A stretch of 64,000 bases of DNA from Melittangium boletus DSM 14713 (GTDB lineage: Bacteria; Myxococcota; Myxococcia; Myxococcales; Myxococcaceae). This document shows, piece by piece, positions 6,836-16,417 of this stretch. Where the stretch lies: NCBI RefSeq assembly GCF_002305855.1, contig NZ_CP022163.1, forward strand, positions 6,386,292 to 6,450,291, read 5' to 3'. The position numbers and the translations under genes were made by a program. The stretch's first letter is position 1. Every line of letters begins with the position of its first letter. A model generated the notes under the pieces. It was not told the origin of the DNA, ran no database searches, and saw only the letters and a list, made by a program, of their open reading frames with translations.

Positions 6836-9116
6836 CGGTCTCGCCCTGGTGTTCGCCCTGGTGCTGTGTCCGCCAGCCATTTCCCGGGCCCAGCAGCACG
6901 CGGCCGATGACGACGTGTATGTCGTCCAGCCCGGGGATACGTGCGGCAGCATCGGGCGCAAGGTGTTCGGCGATCCCGCGAAGGGCTCGGCGACGCTGCA
7001 CGCGCTCAACAAGATGGGGCCTCCGCCGCACGACTTGAAGCCGGGCACGGTGCTGCGCGTCCGGGGCGATCCGGATGCCCGCCTCACCTTCATCAAGCCC
7101 GAGGTCAACTCCAAGCGCGCGGGCAAGCCGGACTGGTTCCAGGCCAGCACGGGCCAGGGTCTGTGGCGGCTGGACTCCGTCAACACGCTGCGCCAGGCCG
7201 GCGCGGAGATGACGTTCCGGGACCTGACGCGCTTGCAGATGAACGAGAACGCGCTCGTCGTCCTCTACGGCGAGGACACCCCGGCGACGGATCAGGTGAA
7301 GAAGTCCGGCGCGGTGGAGTTGCTCCAGGGCGAGCTGAGCCTGTCGCTGGCGGAGCTGCGCGGCGACTCCCTGGGTGTGAAGATGCCGGCGGCCACCGTG
7401 TCCTCGCGCTCGAAGGAGCTCGTCGTCGGGGTGGACTCCCAGCAGATGACGCGCCTGTCCGTCTTCGATGGACAGGCCGAGGTGAATGCCCAGGGTCAGC
7501 GGGTGCGGGTGCCCCGGGATCACGGGACGCGGGTGGAGAAGGGCAAGGTGCCCGAGCAGCCCCGCCTCCTGCCCGAGCCTCCGGAGTGGGTGGGGGGAGT
7601 GCGCTCGGTGCGGCTGCTGCTGGACGGGCAGGGCGTGGACGAGGCGTTGACGTGGACGCCCGTGGTCCGGGCGGAGACGTACCGCGTGGAGCTGGCCCGG
7701 GACGAGCGTTTCAATGATCGGGTGCACGAGGCGTCCGTTCCGGCGGGTCCGGCGGTGCTCGAGTCCGTGGCGCGCGCGCTGCTCCCCGGCCAGTACTTCG
7801 CCCGGGTGCGCGCCGTGGACGCGGCGGGCTTGCTGGGCCGGGTCTCGGAGGTGCGCCAGGTCGAGGTGCTGCGGGTGAAGACCGATCGGGGCTCGCTCGG
7901 TCCCCAGGGGCTCCAGGGCACGTACCCGTTGGAGTTCACGGTGGACGGCGCCGAGGCGCTGGAGGCGCGGCTGGACGGAGTCGTCACCTCGCTGCCGGTG
8001 CGCGTGGAGGCGGTGGGCACGCATACCCTGGAGCTGCGGCCTCGCGGCATGCCCGGCGCACGCGCGGAGACCCTGTCGCTCACCGTGTCGCCGCCTCGCG
8101 TGGACGTGACGCTCGAGCCCGGGGCTGAGTCCTTCCTGGCGCGGGTCCGCGTGCTCGACGCGCATGGCGCGCCCCTGGAGGTTCCTCCCCACGCGGTGAC
8201 GTTGCGCGGGGTCGAGGGCACCCAGGTGGAGCCCCTGACGAAGCAGACGGATGGCTCCTGGCTGGCGCGCGCGGTGCCCGTCGTGCGGGACGGGGAGCGC
8301 GTGGCCTCGCTGGAAGCGCTCTGGGGCAACACGTCCCTTCAGCGGCTCAGTGCCCGTGCTCCGGCGCCGGTGCCTCCGCCTGCCCCGGGGGTGACTCCGG
8401 AAGCGGCGCGGGTGTCCGTGTTGGGCGCGCCTTCCGGAGGCCGCCTGGACGCGGCGCCCCTGCCCACGAGCTTCCTGCCGCAGGCCCTGCTCGTCGAGCT
8501 GCGCGCCCAGCCTGGACCGGGGCGGGGCGTGGACGTGGCGGGGAGCCGCGCCACGCTCTTCGTGGAGGGCCGCGTCGCGGAGCGCGTGGCGTTGGGCACG
8601 GCGCTGCGCACGAGCCCCGGGACGGCCTCGGCGCTGTCCGCTTCCGTCTCGGGACGGGTGTGGCTGTCGGAGTCGCCCACCTTCCGCGCGCTCCTCTCCT
8701 TCGAGGGCATGTGGGCGGGCGCCGAGTCCGACGAGGCCTCCCGGGGCCTGTGGCTGCGTCCGGCGTTGCTCCTGGGTGGACGTTGGGACCGGTGGGCCTT
8801 GTCCACCAGCCAGGGCTATGCCCTGCGCCCCGGCGAGGCCCGCGCCACCTGGGACAGCTCCTACCAGGGCTGGTTCCTGCCCCGGCCGACCCTGGCGCTC
8901 GGCGCGGAGCTGGGCGCCCAGATTGGCGCCACGCCTCGGGAGAAGGGCCCTCATTCCTACGCGGCCGGCGTGGGGGCCCGCTGGAAGCGGGGAGGCTTCG
9001 AGCTGGGCGCGTCCGTGCGCCGGGGGCTCGGTCCTCAGGGGGCCACGGTGTGGGGCACCTGGAGTGGACAGTTGACGCTTGGCTGGTCGGGTCTGCTCGC
9101 GTCGCGGCCGCAGTAG
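6813..9116 (+). CDS. LysM and FecR domain envelope protein with barrel-like C-terminus
   Basis: A 767-residue protein with a GTG start inside the end of the kinase gene, so translation is probably coupled. A signal peptide ends near residue 26 (SRAQQ). A LysM peptidoglycan-binding motif follows (VYVVQPGDTCGSIGRKVFGD, about residues 35-85). A FecR-type domain comes next (LSLAELRGDSLGVKMPAATV, SVFDGQAEVNAQG), then Ig/FnIII-like segments. The last 180 residues consist of short amphipathic strands and could be an outer-membrane barrel or another beta domain. LysM plus FecR proteins are common in myxobacteria and probably connect peptidoglycan to the outer membrane. Its place directly after a cyclase and kinase suggests it is a target or partner of that signalling, which is inference. 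Confidence 0.8.
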   Translation: MRGNPNVSGLALVFALVLCPPAISRAQQHAADDDVYVVQPGDTCGSIGRKVFGDPAKGSATLHALNKMGPPPHDLKPGTVLRVRGDPDARLTFIKPEVNSKRAGKPDWFQASTGQGLWRLDSVNTLRQAGAEMTFRDLTRLQMNENALVVLYGEDTPATDQVKKSGAVELLQGELSLSLAELRGDSLGVKMPAATVSSRSKELVVGVDSQQMTRLSVFDGQAEVNAQGQRVRVPRDHGTRVEKGKVPEQPRLLPEPPEWVGGVRSVRLLLDGQGVDEALTWTPVVRAETYRVELARDERFNDRVHEASVPAGPAVLESVARALLPGQYFARVRAVDAAGLLGRVSEVRQVEVLRVKTDRGSLGPQGLQGTYPLEFTVDGAEALEARLDGVVTSLPVRVEAVGTHTLELRPRGMPGARAETLSLTVSPPRVDVTLEPGAESFLARVRVLDAHGAPLEVPPHAVTLRGVEGTQVEPLTKQTDGSWLARAVPVVRDGERVASLEALWGNTSLQRLSARAPAPVPPPAPGVTPEAARVSVLGAPSGGRLDAAPLPTSFLPQALLVELRAQPGPGRGVDVAGSRATLFVEGRVAERVALGTALRTSPGTASALSASVSGRVWLSESPTFRALLSFEGMWAGAESDEASRGLWLRPALLLGGRWDRWALSTSQGYALRPGEARATWDSSYQGWFLPRPTLALGAELGAQIGATPREKGPHSYAAGVGARWKRGGFELGASVRRGLGPQGATVWGTWSGQLTLGWSGLLASRPQ

Positions 9117-9146
9117 CGCCTCGGGTCTGGGATAGAGTGGCCTCGC

Positions 9147-10142
9147 ATGGAGATGCCCGAGTTCATCGAGGCGCGGAGGCCGCGCTGGCAGACGCTGGAG
9201 ACGCTGCTCGACAAGGCCGAGGGCCGGGGTCTGCGCGCCCTGGAGCTGGAGGAGGCGCGCTCCCTGGGCCGGCTCTACCGCGCCGTCTCCAGCGATCTCC
9301 TGTGGGTGCGCGCGCGCAGTGGCTCGGCGGACGTGAGCGAGTACCTGAATGATCTGGTGGGCCGGGCCTACGCGCTCACCTATCCGGGAGAGCGGCCGAG
9401 GCTCGCGGACATGTGGGGCTTCGTCGCCCGGGGCTTTCCCGCGCTCCTGCGCCAGGAGTGGCGCATGTACGCGGCGTCGCTGCTCCTGTTCCTCGCGGGG
9501 CTGGGCTTCGGCTACCTGGGCATGTGGGCGGACCCCGACGCGGCGCCCTACCTGGTGCCCACCGAGCACCTGTCGTTGGATCCCCTCCGCCGCGCCGCCG
9601 ACGAGGCCGCGGGCGAGGGCGCCAGCGTGGAGCAGCAGGCGCAGTTCACCACCTTCCTCTTCACCCACAACATCCAGGTGGCCTTCCTCGCCTTCGCGCT
9701 GGGCATCACCGCGGGCGTGGGCACCGCGATCATGCTCTTCAGCAACGGGCTGATGCTGGGCGCGCTCGCGCAGGTGTACACGGCCAAGGGCATGGCGGGC
9801 TGGTTCTGGGCGTGGATCCTCCCGCACGGCATTCCGGAGATCACCGCCATCTGCATCGCGGGCGCGGCGGGCTTCGTCATCGCCCGGGGACAGGTGGCGC
9901 CCAAGGGCCTGCCTCGGGGCATGGCGCTGCGTCAGGAGGCGGTGGGGGCGGTGCGGCTGCTCTTCGGAACGCTCGCGCTCTTCGTGCTCGCGGGCTTCAT
10001 CGAGGGCACCATCTCCCAAATCCATCCGCCCAAGCTGTCGGTGGCCTTCAAGGTGTCCTTCGCCCTGGTCGTGGGCGCGGGCGTTTATGCCTACCTGGGC
10101 TCGGATTGGATTCGCGCGGGACGGCGGGCCGCCGCACGGTAG
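9147..10142 (+). CDS. SpoIIM-like (DUF95) integral membrane protein
   Basis: A 331-residue protein. The N-terminal 110 residues are soluble and helical (RRPRWQTLETLLDKAEGRG, EEARSLGRLYRAVSSDL), followed by about five or six membrane helices. The family signature ILPHGIPEITAICIAGAAGF is present around residues 228-250; its His-Gly and Glu pattern marks stage II sporulation protein M relatives. In Bacillus SpoIIM scaffolds peptidoglycan hydrolases. In Gram-negatives these proteins co-occur with RDD and MoxR-DUF58 genes, but the role is unknown. It lies 30 bp after the LysM/FecR gene and 21 bp before the next kinase, in an apparent operon. Confidence 0.85.
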   Translation: MEMPEFIEARRPRWQTLETLLDKAEGRGLRALELEEARSLGRLYRAVSSDLLWVRARSGSADVSEYLNDLVGRAYALTYPGERPRLADMWGFVARGFPALLRQEWRMYAASLLLFLAGLGFGYLGMWADPDAAPYLVPTEHLSLDPLRRAADEAAGEGASVEQQAQFTTFLFTHNIQVAFLAFALGITAGVGTAIMLFSNGLMLGALAQVYTAKGMAGWFWAWILPHGIPEITAICIAGAAGFVIARGQVAPKGLPRGMALRQEAVGAVRLLFGTLALFVLAGFIEGTISQIHPPKLSVAFKVSFALVVGAGVYAYLGSDWIRAGRRAAAR

Positions 10143-10163
10143 TCCCGAGGCGTGGCGCACATC

Positions 10164-13100
10164 ATGAATGACACCAAGACGCCGGAGGACGCGGAGACGG
10201 TTCCCTCCGCTCCCTCCTCGGGAGTGCTGTCCCCGGGGACGCTCGTCGACGAGCGCTTCGTCATCGAGGCCCTGGCGGGACGCGGGGGCATGGGGCACGT
10301 CTACCGGGCCCGGGATCAGGAGACGGGCCAGCGCGTGGCGCTCAAGCTGCTGCATGGCACTCCCGCTCCGGACGCGCTCTACCGCTTCCACCGGGAGGCC
10401 ACGTTGCTGTCCTCGCTGCGCCACCCAGGACTGGTCGCGCATGTGGCCCATGGCGCCACCGAGCAGGGGCAGGCCTACCTGGTCATGGAGTGGCTGGAGG
10501 GAGAGGAACTGGCGCGGCGTCTGTCTCGCCAGCCCTTGAGCGTGGCCGAGAGCCTGTCACTGCTGCGCCGCGTGGCCGAGGCCCTGGCGCATGCGCATGA
10601 GCGGGGCATCGTCCATCGCGATCTCAAACCCACCAACCTCTTCCTGCGCGCGGGCCGTCCCGAGGACGGGGTCATCCTGGACTTCGGTCTGGCGCGGCAC
10701 GCCGAGCCCACGCTCATGGGGGTGACGCGCAGTCACACCGTGGTGGGCACGCCGGGCTACATGGCGCCGGAGCAGGCCTCCTGCCACCCGGAGATTCCGC
10801 CCGCCGCGGACATCTTCTCGCTGGGGTGCGTGCTGTATGAATGCCTCACGGGGCGGCCGCCCTTCGAGGCGCCGCACTTCGCCGCCGCGTTGGCCAAGAT
10901 TCTCTTCGCCGAGCCCGTGCCCCCGCGCGCACTGCGCCCCGGTCTGCCCGAGGCGTTGCAGGGGTTGGTGGAGCGGATGCTGGCCAAGGAGCCCTCGCGC
11001 AGGCTTCCCCATGCCACCGCGCTGCTCGAGGCCTTGTCCCTGCTGGACCTGGGGCCGGAGCGTCCGCCGTCGGGCTCGCTGGACGCGCCGTGGCTGCCCA
11101 GCCTCGCGGAGGGTGAGCAACAGCTCGTCAGCGTCCTCCTGGTGTCTTCCCTTGCAGGGGCTTCCCCTTCCTGGGGACGGGAGATGCGGGAGACCCTGCG
11201 CACCATGCTCGTGCCCCAGGGGGGCCGCGTCGAGGGGCTGGCGGATGGATCGCTGGTGGCCACGTTGCTGCCCGTGCGCGGCACGGCCACGGACCAGGCC
11301 GCGCTCGCGGCCCGATGTGCCCTCGCCCTCAAGGAGCGCTGGCCGGAGGCGTCGGTGGCGCTGGTGACGGGGCTCGGGGTGCTCGAGGCGCACCTGCCGG
11401 TGGGCGAGGCCATGGACAAGGCGGGCCGGCTGCTGCGGCGGATCGAACAGGCGCCCTCGTCCTCCGTGCTCATGGACGAGGTGACGGCGGGGCTGCTGGG
11501 CGCGGGTTTCCAGCTGACGCCTTCCGGCTCGGGCTCCTTCCTGTTGCGCAGCGAGCGGCTGGGCGTGGACACGTCGCGGCCGCTGTTGGGCAAGCCCACC
11601 CCGTGCGTGGGCCGGGAGCAGGAACTGGCCCTGCTCGAGTCCTGCTTCGCCACGTGCCGCGAGGAGTCCAACGCGCGGGCGCTGCTGGTGACGGCCGCGC
11701 CGGGCGTGGGCAAGTCCCGGCTGCGGCACGAGTTCCTGCGCCGCCTGGAGCACAAGGAGGAGCCGCCCCGGGTGCTGCTCGGCCGGGGCGACCCGATGCA
11801 CAAGGGGGTCTCGTACGGCCTGTTGGGACAGGTGCTGCGGGAGCTGGGTGGCGTGGTGGAAGGCGAGCCCCTGGAGTCCAAGCGCTCCCGCCTGTTCCAG
11901 CGCGTGTCCCGGTATCTGTCCGAGGCGCAGGCCCGCGAGGTGACCCCCTTCCTGGGCGAGCTGTGCGCCATCCCCTTCCCGGACGAGGACAACCCCCGCC
12001 TGCGGGCCGCGCGCCAGGAGCCCCAATTGATGGGGGCGCAGATGGGCCGGGCGCTGGTGGCCTTCCTCGACGCCGAGTGCGCGCACACCCCCGTGCTCCT
12101 GGTGCTGGAGGACCTGCACTGGGGCGACGTGCTGACGGTGACGCTGGTGGACCGGCTGCTGCGGGATTTGAGTGAGCGGCCCTTCATGGTGCTGGCGCTG
12201 GCGCGGCCCGAGGTGAAGCAGCTCTTCCCGGCCCTGTGGGGGCGGGCGGTGCAGGAGTTGTCGCTCAACGGCCTGAGCCGCAAGGCCTGCGCGCGGCTGG
12301 TGCGCGAGGTGCTGGGGGCCGGGGTGCCCGACGCCGTGGTGCGGCAGACGGTGGAGCAGTCGGACGGCAACGCGCTGTTCCTGGAGGAGCTCATCCGCAT
12401 GGTGGCCGAGGGGCGCGGAGACGCGGCGCCCGAGACGGTCCTGGCGGTGCTCCAGTCGCGTTTGATGCGCATGGAGGCCGGGGCCCGTCAGACGCTGTTG
12501 GTGGCGAGCATCTTCGGGCGGGCCTTCTGGCCAGGGGGCGTGGAGGAACTGCTCGGACGTCCGGCGGGGGATGGGTTGGTGCGGACGCATCTGCGGCTGT
12601 TGGTGGAGCAGGAGGTCATCGAGCCCGTTCCCGATAGCCGATTCCCCACCGCGCCCGAGTACCGCTTCCGCCATGCGCTGGTGCGGGACGCCGCCTATGG
12701 GTTGCTGGCCGAAGCGCACCGCACCCTGGCCCACCGGCTGGCGGGCGCGTGGCTGGAGCGCATGGGAGAGCCGGACGTCGAGGAGATCGCCACCCACTAC
12801 CAGCTCGGACAGCAACCCGAGCGGGCCGCTCCTCTCTATACGCGGTCCGCGGAACAGCGCTTCGAGCACAATGACTTGCAGGGCACGCTGCGCTGCGTGA
12901 ACGCCGCCCTGGCATGTGGAGTGGGTGACGAGGTCCTCTCGAAACTCCGAGCGCTCGAGGCCCTGGTGTCGTTCTGGAGCGATGACGTGCCTCGCACCCT
13001 GGAGCTTGGAGTGCCCATCCTGGACACCCTCCCCAGGGGAGGGCGGTTCTGGTGCTGGCTGTGTGGGGGACTCATCCTGGGCAACATCCTGGGGGGACAG

Positions 13101-14111
13101 GCCGAGGAGACCCAGCGGCTGTGCGAGCTGCTGCTGCGCACGGACCCCGAGCCCGATGCGGTGGTGCGCTACATCGAGGCCCTGGTGAGCATGAGCAGCA
13201 CGCTCATGTGGTCGGATGAGCACCAGCTGATGCCGGTCCTGCGCAACCGGGCCCGGGAGGTCGGGGTCTCCAGCATGGAGCGGCAGGTCCTGGTTCGTGG
13301 CTACCTCCGGATGATGGAGAGCCAATACCTCTACCTCGTCGAGAGCAGTCCCTGGCGCTCCTTGCGGCAGGTGGAAGTCGCCCTGCGCGACTTCGAGGAG
13401 ATTGGCTCGGAGCGCAACGTCTGCTTGTTGCGCAACGTCATGGGGCTGCTGTGTCTCGAACTGGGGGACGTGCCTGGCGCGCTGCGGTGTTTGCGTGAAG
13501 CGAGGGATGGGGCGTGGCGTCAGGCGCAGTACCTGCTGTCCTCCCAGGCGGGCTACTACCTGATGCAGGCCCTGGCCTTCAGCCCCGAGCCGGAGCATCG
13601 ACGGGAAGCATTGGAGATGGCACGCGAGGGTCGGGATATCGAGCTGTCGATGGCCGTGTTCCAGGGCCTGCGGGACTCCTTCGCCGCGCAGACGCTTGGC
13701 GTCCACGGCGAATGGGGCGAGGCCGAGACGCGTGCCCGCCGGGCGTGTGAGCTGTTGGAGTCCCTTCCGTCCGTGCGGGGCTTCGCCCAGGCGGTCTTGT
13801 CGGAAATCCTGAGACGCCAGGGGCACCTCGATCAGGCCCGGAGCCTGGCGCGCTCCGGCGTGCGCTCCCTGGAGCTGTGCGGCACCGGGATCTACATGGT
13901 GTTCATCCACCTGTCGCTGGTGGAGGCCTGCCTCGCCCAGGGAGATGACGCGGAGGGAGAGGCCGCCTTGCGCAAGGCCCTCGAGCGCGTGCGCACCTGG
14001 GCTCACGACATCACGGACGCCGCCGCCCGCGAGCGCTTCCTCACCCAGGTGCCCGTCAATGCCCGGGTCCTGGCGCTCGCCCGGGCCCGGTGGGGGGACG
14101 TCCGCGTGTAG
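10164..14111 (+). CDS. giant Ser/Thr kinase-ATPase-TPR regulator (PknK-like)
   Basis: A 1315-residue protein from the ATG at 10164; a GTG at 10152 is an alternative, with GAGG too close to it. Order: Hanks kinase (GRGGMGHVYRA, VALKLL, HRDLKPTN, DFGLARH, GTPGYMAPEQ) to about residue 300. Next is a region like a class III cyclase fold but without its catalytic residues (about 320-465). An AAA/STAND ATPase follows, with Walker A APGVGKSR near 511-518 and a Walker B-type LVLEDLHWGD. Helical TPR-like repeats run to the C-terminus. M. tuberculosis PknK and many myxobacterial kinases share this plan, where the C-terminal module senses ligand or partner. It is probably cytoplasmic, with no membrane helix seen. 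Confidence 0.9.
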   Translation: MNDTKTPEDAETVPSAPSSGVLSPGTLVDERFVIEALAGRGGMGHVYRARDQETGQRVALKLLHGTPAPDALYRFHREATLLSSLRHPGLVAHVAHGATEQGQAYLVMEWLEGEELARRLSRQPLSVAESLSLLRRVAEALAHAHERGIVHRDLKPTNLFLRAGRPEDGVILDFGLARHAEPTLMGVTRSHTVVGTPGYMAPEQASCHPEIPPAADIFSLGCVLYECLTGRPPFEAPHFAAALAKILFAEPVPPRALRPGLPEALQGLVERMLAKEPSRRLPHATALLEALSLLDLGPERPPSGSLDAPWLPSLAEGEQQLVSVLLVSSLAGASPSWGREMRETLRTMLVPQGGRVEGLADGSLVATLLPVRGTATDQAALAARCALALKERWPEASVALVTGLGVLEAHLPVGEAMDKAGRLLRRIEQAPSSSVLMDEVTAGLLGAGFQLTPSGSGSFLLRSERLGVDTSRPLLGKPTPCVGREQELALLESCFATCREESNARALLVTAAPGVGKSRLRHEFLRRLEHKEEPPRVLLGRGDPMHKGVSYGLLGQVLRELGGVVEGEPLESKRSRLFQRVSRYLSEAQAREVTPFLGELCAIPFPDEDNPRLRAARQEPQLMGAQMGRALVAFLDAECAHTPVLLVLEDLHWGDVLTVTLVDRLLRDLSERPFMVLALARPEVKQLFPALWGRAVQELSLNGLSRKACARLVREVLGAGVPDAVVRQTVEQSDGNALFLEELIRMVAEGRGDAAPETVLAVLQSRLMRMEAGARQTLLVASIFGRAFWPGGVEELLGRPAGDGLVRTHLRLLVEQEVIEPVPDSRFPTAPEYRFRHALVRDAAYGLLAEAHRTLAHRLAGAWLERMGEPDVEEIATHYQLGQQPERAAPLYTRSAEQRFEHNDLQGTLRCVNAALACGVGDEVLSKLRALEALVSFWSDDVPRTLELGVPILDTLPRGGRFWCWLCGGLILGNILGGQAEETQRLCELLLRTDPEPDAVVRYIEALVSMSSTLMWSDEHQLMPVLRNRAREVGVSSMERQVLVRGYLRMMESQYLYLVESSPWRSLRQVEVALRDFEEIGSERNVCLLRNVMGLLCLELGDVPGALRCLREARDGAWRQAQYLLSSQAGYYLMQALAFSPEPEHRREALEMAREGRDIELSMAVFQGLRDSFAAQTLGVHGEWGEAETRARRACELLESLPSVRGFAQAVLSEILRRQGHLDQARSLARSGVRSLELCGTGIYMVFIHLSLVEACLAQGDDAEGEAALRKALERVRTWAHDITDAAARERFLTQVPVNARVLALARARWGDVRV

Positions 14112-14114
14112 GCG

Positions 14115-15422
14115 CTACAGGACGCCGCGCGCCTTGATGTCGAGGTAGCGGTTGACGGCGGCGAGGCTCAGCTCGTCCGGCTGCACGTCGAGCATGTGCA
14201 CGCCCCCGGCGCTCACCTGGGCCTTGAGGGATTCGCGGTCCGTGAGCAGTTCGCTCGCCACGGCCTGCTGGTAGGCCTGCTCGGGCCCCGAGGGCGTCGT
14301 GCGCAAGAGCTTCGCCAGGGCGGTGTCCCGGACGGACAGGCACAGGGGCACGTGCCGCCGCGCCAGGCGGTGCAGGGGCGCCACCATGGTGGAGGCCTGC
14401 TCCTCGTCGAGGAAGTCCGTGAAGACGCACAACAGGCTGCGCCGGGTGAGGCGCACGTTCAGCTCCTTGAAGAGCGCCAGGTAGTCCACGTAGGTGAGGC
14501 TCGGCGTGGTGGTGTAGAGCGCGTCCAATATCTTGCGGTACTGCAACCGGCCCGCCGCCGGGGGCAGGTACGTCTTCACGCCATCGGCGAACACGGCGAG
14601 CCCCACCCGGTCTCCGTTGCGCACCGCCACGAAGGCCAGGAAGAGCGCCGCGTTGACGGCATGGTCCAGCTTGGTGAGCCCATCCACCCGCGCGGCCATG
14701 GAGCGGCCCGCGTCCACGCAGATGAGGAGGGATTGCGAGCGCTCGGACTCCATCACCCGCGTCACCGGCCGAGAGCGCCGGGCCGTGGCCTTCCAGTCCA
14801 CCTCGCGCACCGAGTCGCCCTGGGCGTAGTCGCGCAGACGGGCGAACTCGCTGCCCCGGCCGTCCCGGCGAAGCTGCCGCAGGCCCAGGTTCACGAGATC
14901 CAGGGCCGCGCCGGACAAGAGCAGCCGGCTGGCGCCGCGCATGTCCGGGAACACGGGCACGCTTTGGGCCGCGGGGAAGCGCCGCTCGTGGAGCACGAGG
15001 CCCAGGGGCCCGCGCACCCGCACGTGCACGTCTCCGAAGTCGAACCGGCCGCGGTGGGCGGGCGTCACCCGGTACACCCAGCGCGTCTGGCTGTCCGCGC
15101 TCAGGCGCAGCGGCGCCTCCTCGGGGGTGGCGGTGAAGGCGGCGGGCACGTCGTCGCGCACCTGGACGTCCACCGCGCGGCGTCCCCGGTGCACCAGCAG
15201 CAACTCCACCTTGTTCGCCACGCCCACGGACAGGCGGGGCGGCAGCGTGCGGTGCACCTCCAGGCGCACCTGGCGCGCCAGGCCCACGTCCACCGCCGCG
15301 AGCGCCAGGGCGAGCACGTCCAGCACCAGCACCACGCCGCCGAAGCCCGGGAAGAACCCCGCGGCCATCATCGGCACGGCCAGCAGGCACAGCAGCACCC
15401 ACAGGCGCCCGGTGGGAATCAC
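14115..15422 (-). CDS. DUF58 domain protein (MoxR partner)
   Basis: A 435-residue protein with a GTG start overlapping the MoxR stop by 4 bp. Two hydrophobic helices lie near the N-terminus (residues 5-45). The DUF58 signature GSEFARLRDYAQGDSVREVDWKATAR is recognisable near residues 190-215. A von Willebrand A-like domain follows with LLICVDAGRSM, a variant of the DxSxS metal site in which Ala-Gly replaces the first spacing residues. DUF58 proteins are almost always encoded beside MoxR AAA ATPases and are thought to be matured or remodelled by them at the membrane. Last gene of the five-gene minus-strand operon. Confidence 0.88.
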   Translation of the reverse strand: MIPTGRLWVLLCLLAVPMMAAGFFPGFGGVVLVLDVLALALAAVDVGLARQVRLEVHRTLPPRLSVGVANKVELLLVHRGRRAVDVQVRDDVPAAFTATPEEAPLRLSADSQTRWVYRVTPAHRGRFDFGDVHVRVRGPLGLVLHERRFPAAQSVPVFPDMRGASRLLLSGAALDLVNLGLRQLRRDGRGSEFARLRDYAQGDSVREVDWKATARRSRPVTRVMESERSQSLLICVDAGRSMAARVDGLTKLDHAVNAALFLAFVAVRNGDRVGLAVFADGVKTYLPPAAGRLQYRKILDALYTTTPSLTYVDYLALFKELNVRLTRRSLLCVFTDFLDEEQASTMVAPLHRLARRHVPLCLSVRDTALAKLLRTTPSGPEQAYQQAVASELLTDRESLKAQVSAGGVHMLDVQPDELSLAAVNRYLDIKARGVL

Positions 15423-16417
15423 CGGGGGACCTCGATGGAGCGCACCACCTCGCGCAGCACGTCCGAGGGCGTGGCCCCATCCAGCTCCGCGTCCGGCGAC
15501 AGCAGCAGGCGGTGCTTGAGCACGGGCCCGGCGAGGAAGCGCACGTCCTCGGGGGTGACGAAGCCCCGGCCGCGCAGCGCCGCCAGCGCCTTGGAGGCGA
15601 GCAGCAGGTGCACGCCCGCGCGAGGCCCCGCGCCCAGGCGGATGCGGCTGGAGGTGCGCGTGGCCGCCACGAGCTGGCGCACGTACGAGAGCACCGGCGG
15701 CTCCACCGTCACCTCGTTGAGCGCCGCGCGCGCCTCCAGCACGCCCTCCTTCGTCACCGCGGCGCCCACGCCCGCGCGCGTCAGGTCTCCCGCGTCGAAG
15801 CCCCGGTGCACCGAGGCGAGGATGGCGTCCTCCTCCTCGGGGGCGGGGTAGCCCACCTCGATCTTCAACAGGAAGCGGTCGAGCTGCGCCTCGGGCAGGG
15901 GGTAGGTGCCCTCGGACTCCACCGGGTTCTGCGTGGCGAACACGGAGAAGAGCGGCGAGAGGGTGAGGTTGCGGCCCTCCAGGGACACGGCGCGCTCCTG
16001 CATGGCCTCGAGCAGCGCGGACTGCGTCTTGGCGGGGGCGCGGTTGATTTCATCCGCCAGCAGCAGGTCCGTGAAGATGGGGCCGCGCACGAGCACGAAG
16101 GACTGGCTCTTCAGGTCGAAGATGCTGGTGCCCAGGATGTCCGCGGGCATCAGGTCCGGGGTGAACTGGATGCGCTTGAAGTCCGCGCTCACCGAGCGCG
16201 CGAGCGCCTTGGCCATGAGCGTCTTGGCCACGCCGGGCACGCCCTCGAGCAGCACGTGGCCTCCGGCGACGAGGCCCACGAGCATCAACTCGAGGGGCTC
16301 GTCCTGTCCGACGACGGCCTTGCGCACCTCGGTGAGCACCCCCTCGCGGATGGAGTGGGCGGCGGCCACGGCGTTGCTGGCGGGAAGGGGGGCGGTGGCG
16401 AAGGGAGGCGAAGTCAT
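15419..16417 (-). CDS. MoxR family AAA+ ATPase
   Basis: A 332-residue protein of the usual MoxR length. Walker A is LEGVPGVAKTLMAKAL, where Ala replaces the usual Gly before Lys, as is common in MoxR. Walker B is LLLADEINRAPAKTQSALLEAMQE, sensor 1 is FATQNPVESEGTYPLPEAQLDRF, and the C-terminal lid carries GAGPRAGVHLLLASKALA. MoxR proteins act as chaperone-like remodellers for vWA-domain partners, here probably the DUF58 protein just downstream. Its ATG overlaps the DUF4350 stop (ATGA), and its stop overlaps the DUF58 start (GTGA), so expression should be tightly coupled. Confidence 0.95.
   Translation of the reverse strand: MTSPPFATAPLPASNAVAAAHSIREGVLTEVRKAVVGQDEPLELMLVGLVAGGHVLLEGVPGVAKTLMAKALARSVSADFKRIQFTPDLMPADILGTSIFDLKSQSFVLVRGPIFTDLLLADEINRAPAKTQSALLEAMQERAVSLEGRNLTLSPLFSVFATQNPVESEGTYPLPEAQLDRFLLKIEVGYPAPEEEDAILASVHRGFDAGDLTRAGVGAAVTKEGVLEARAALNEVTVEPPVLSYVRQLVAATRTSSRIRLGAGPRAGVHLLLASKALAALRGRGFVTPEDVRFLAGPVLKHRLLLSPDAELDGATPSDVLREVVRSIEVPR

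Noticed and set aside
6183..10451. Very long open frame (over 1400 codons) on the minus strand
   Set aside because: It is antisense to the kinase, LysM/FecR and SpoIIM genes, is rich in Arg/His/Gly/Ala with no recognisable domain, and arises from the strong GC3 bias of the plus-strand genes.
10557..14006. Open frame of about 1150 codons opposite the kinase-ATPase-TPR gene
   Set aside because: Composition is His/Gln/Leu-rich and repetitive with no motif, while the plus strand has clear kinase and ATPase motifs throughout.
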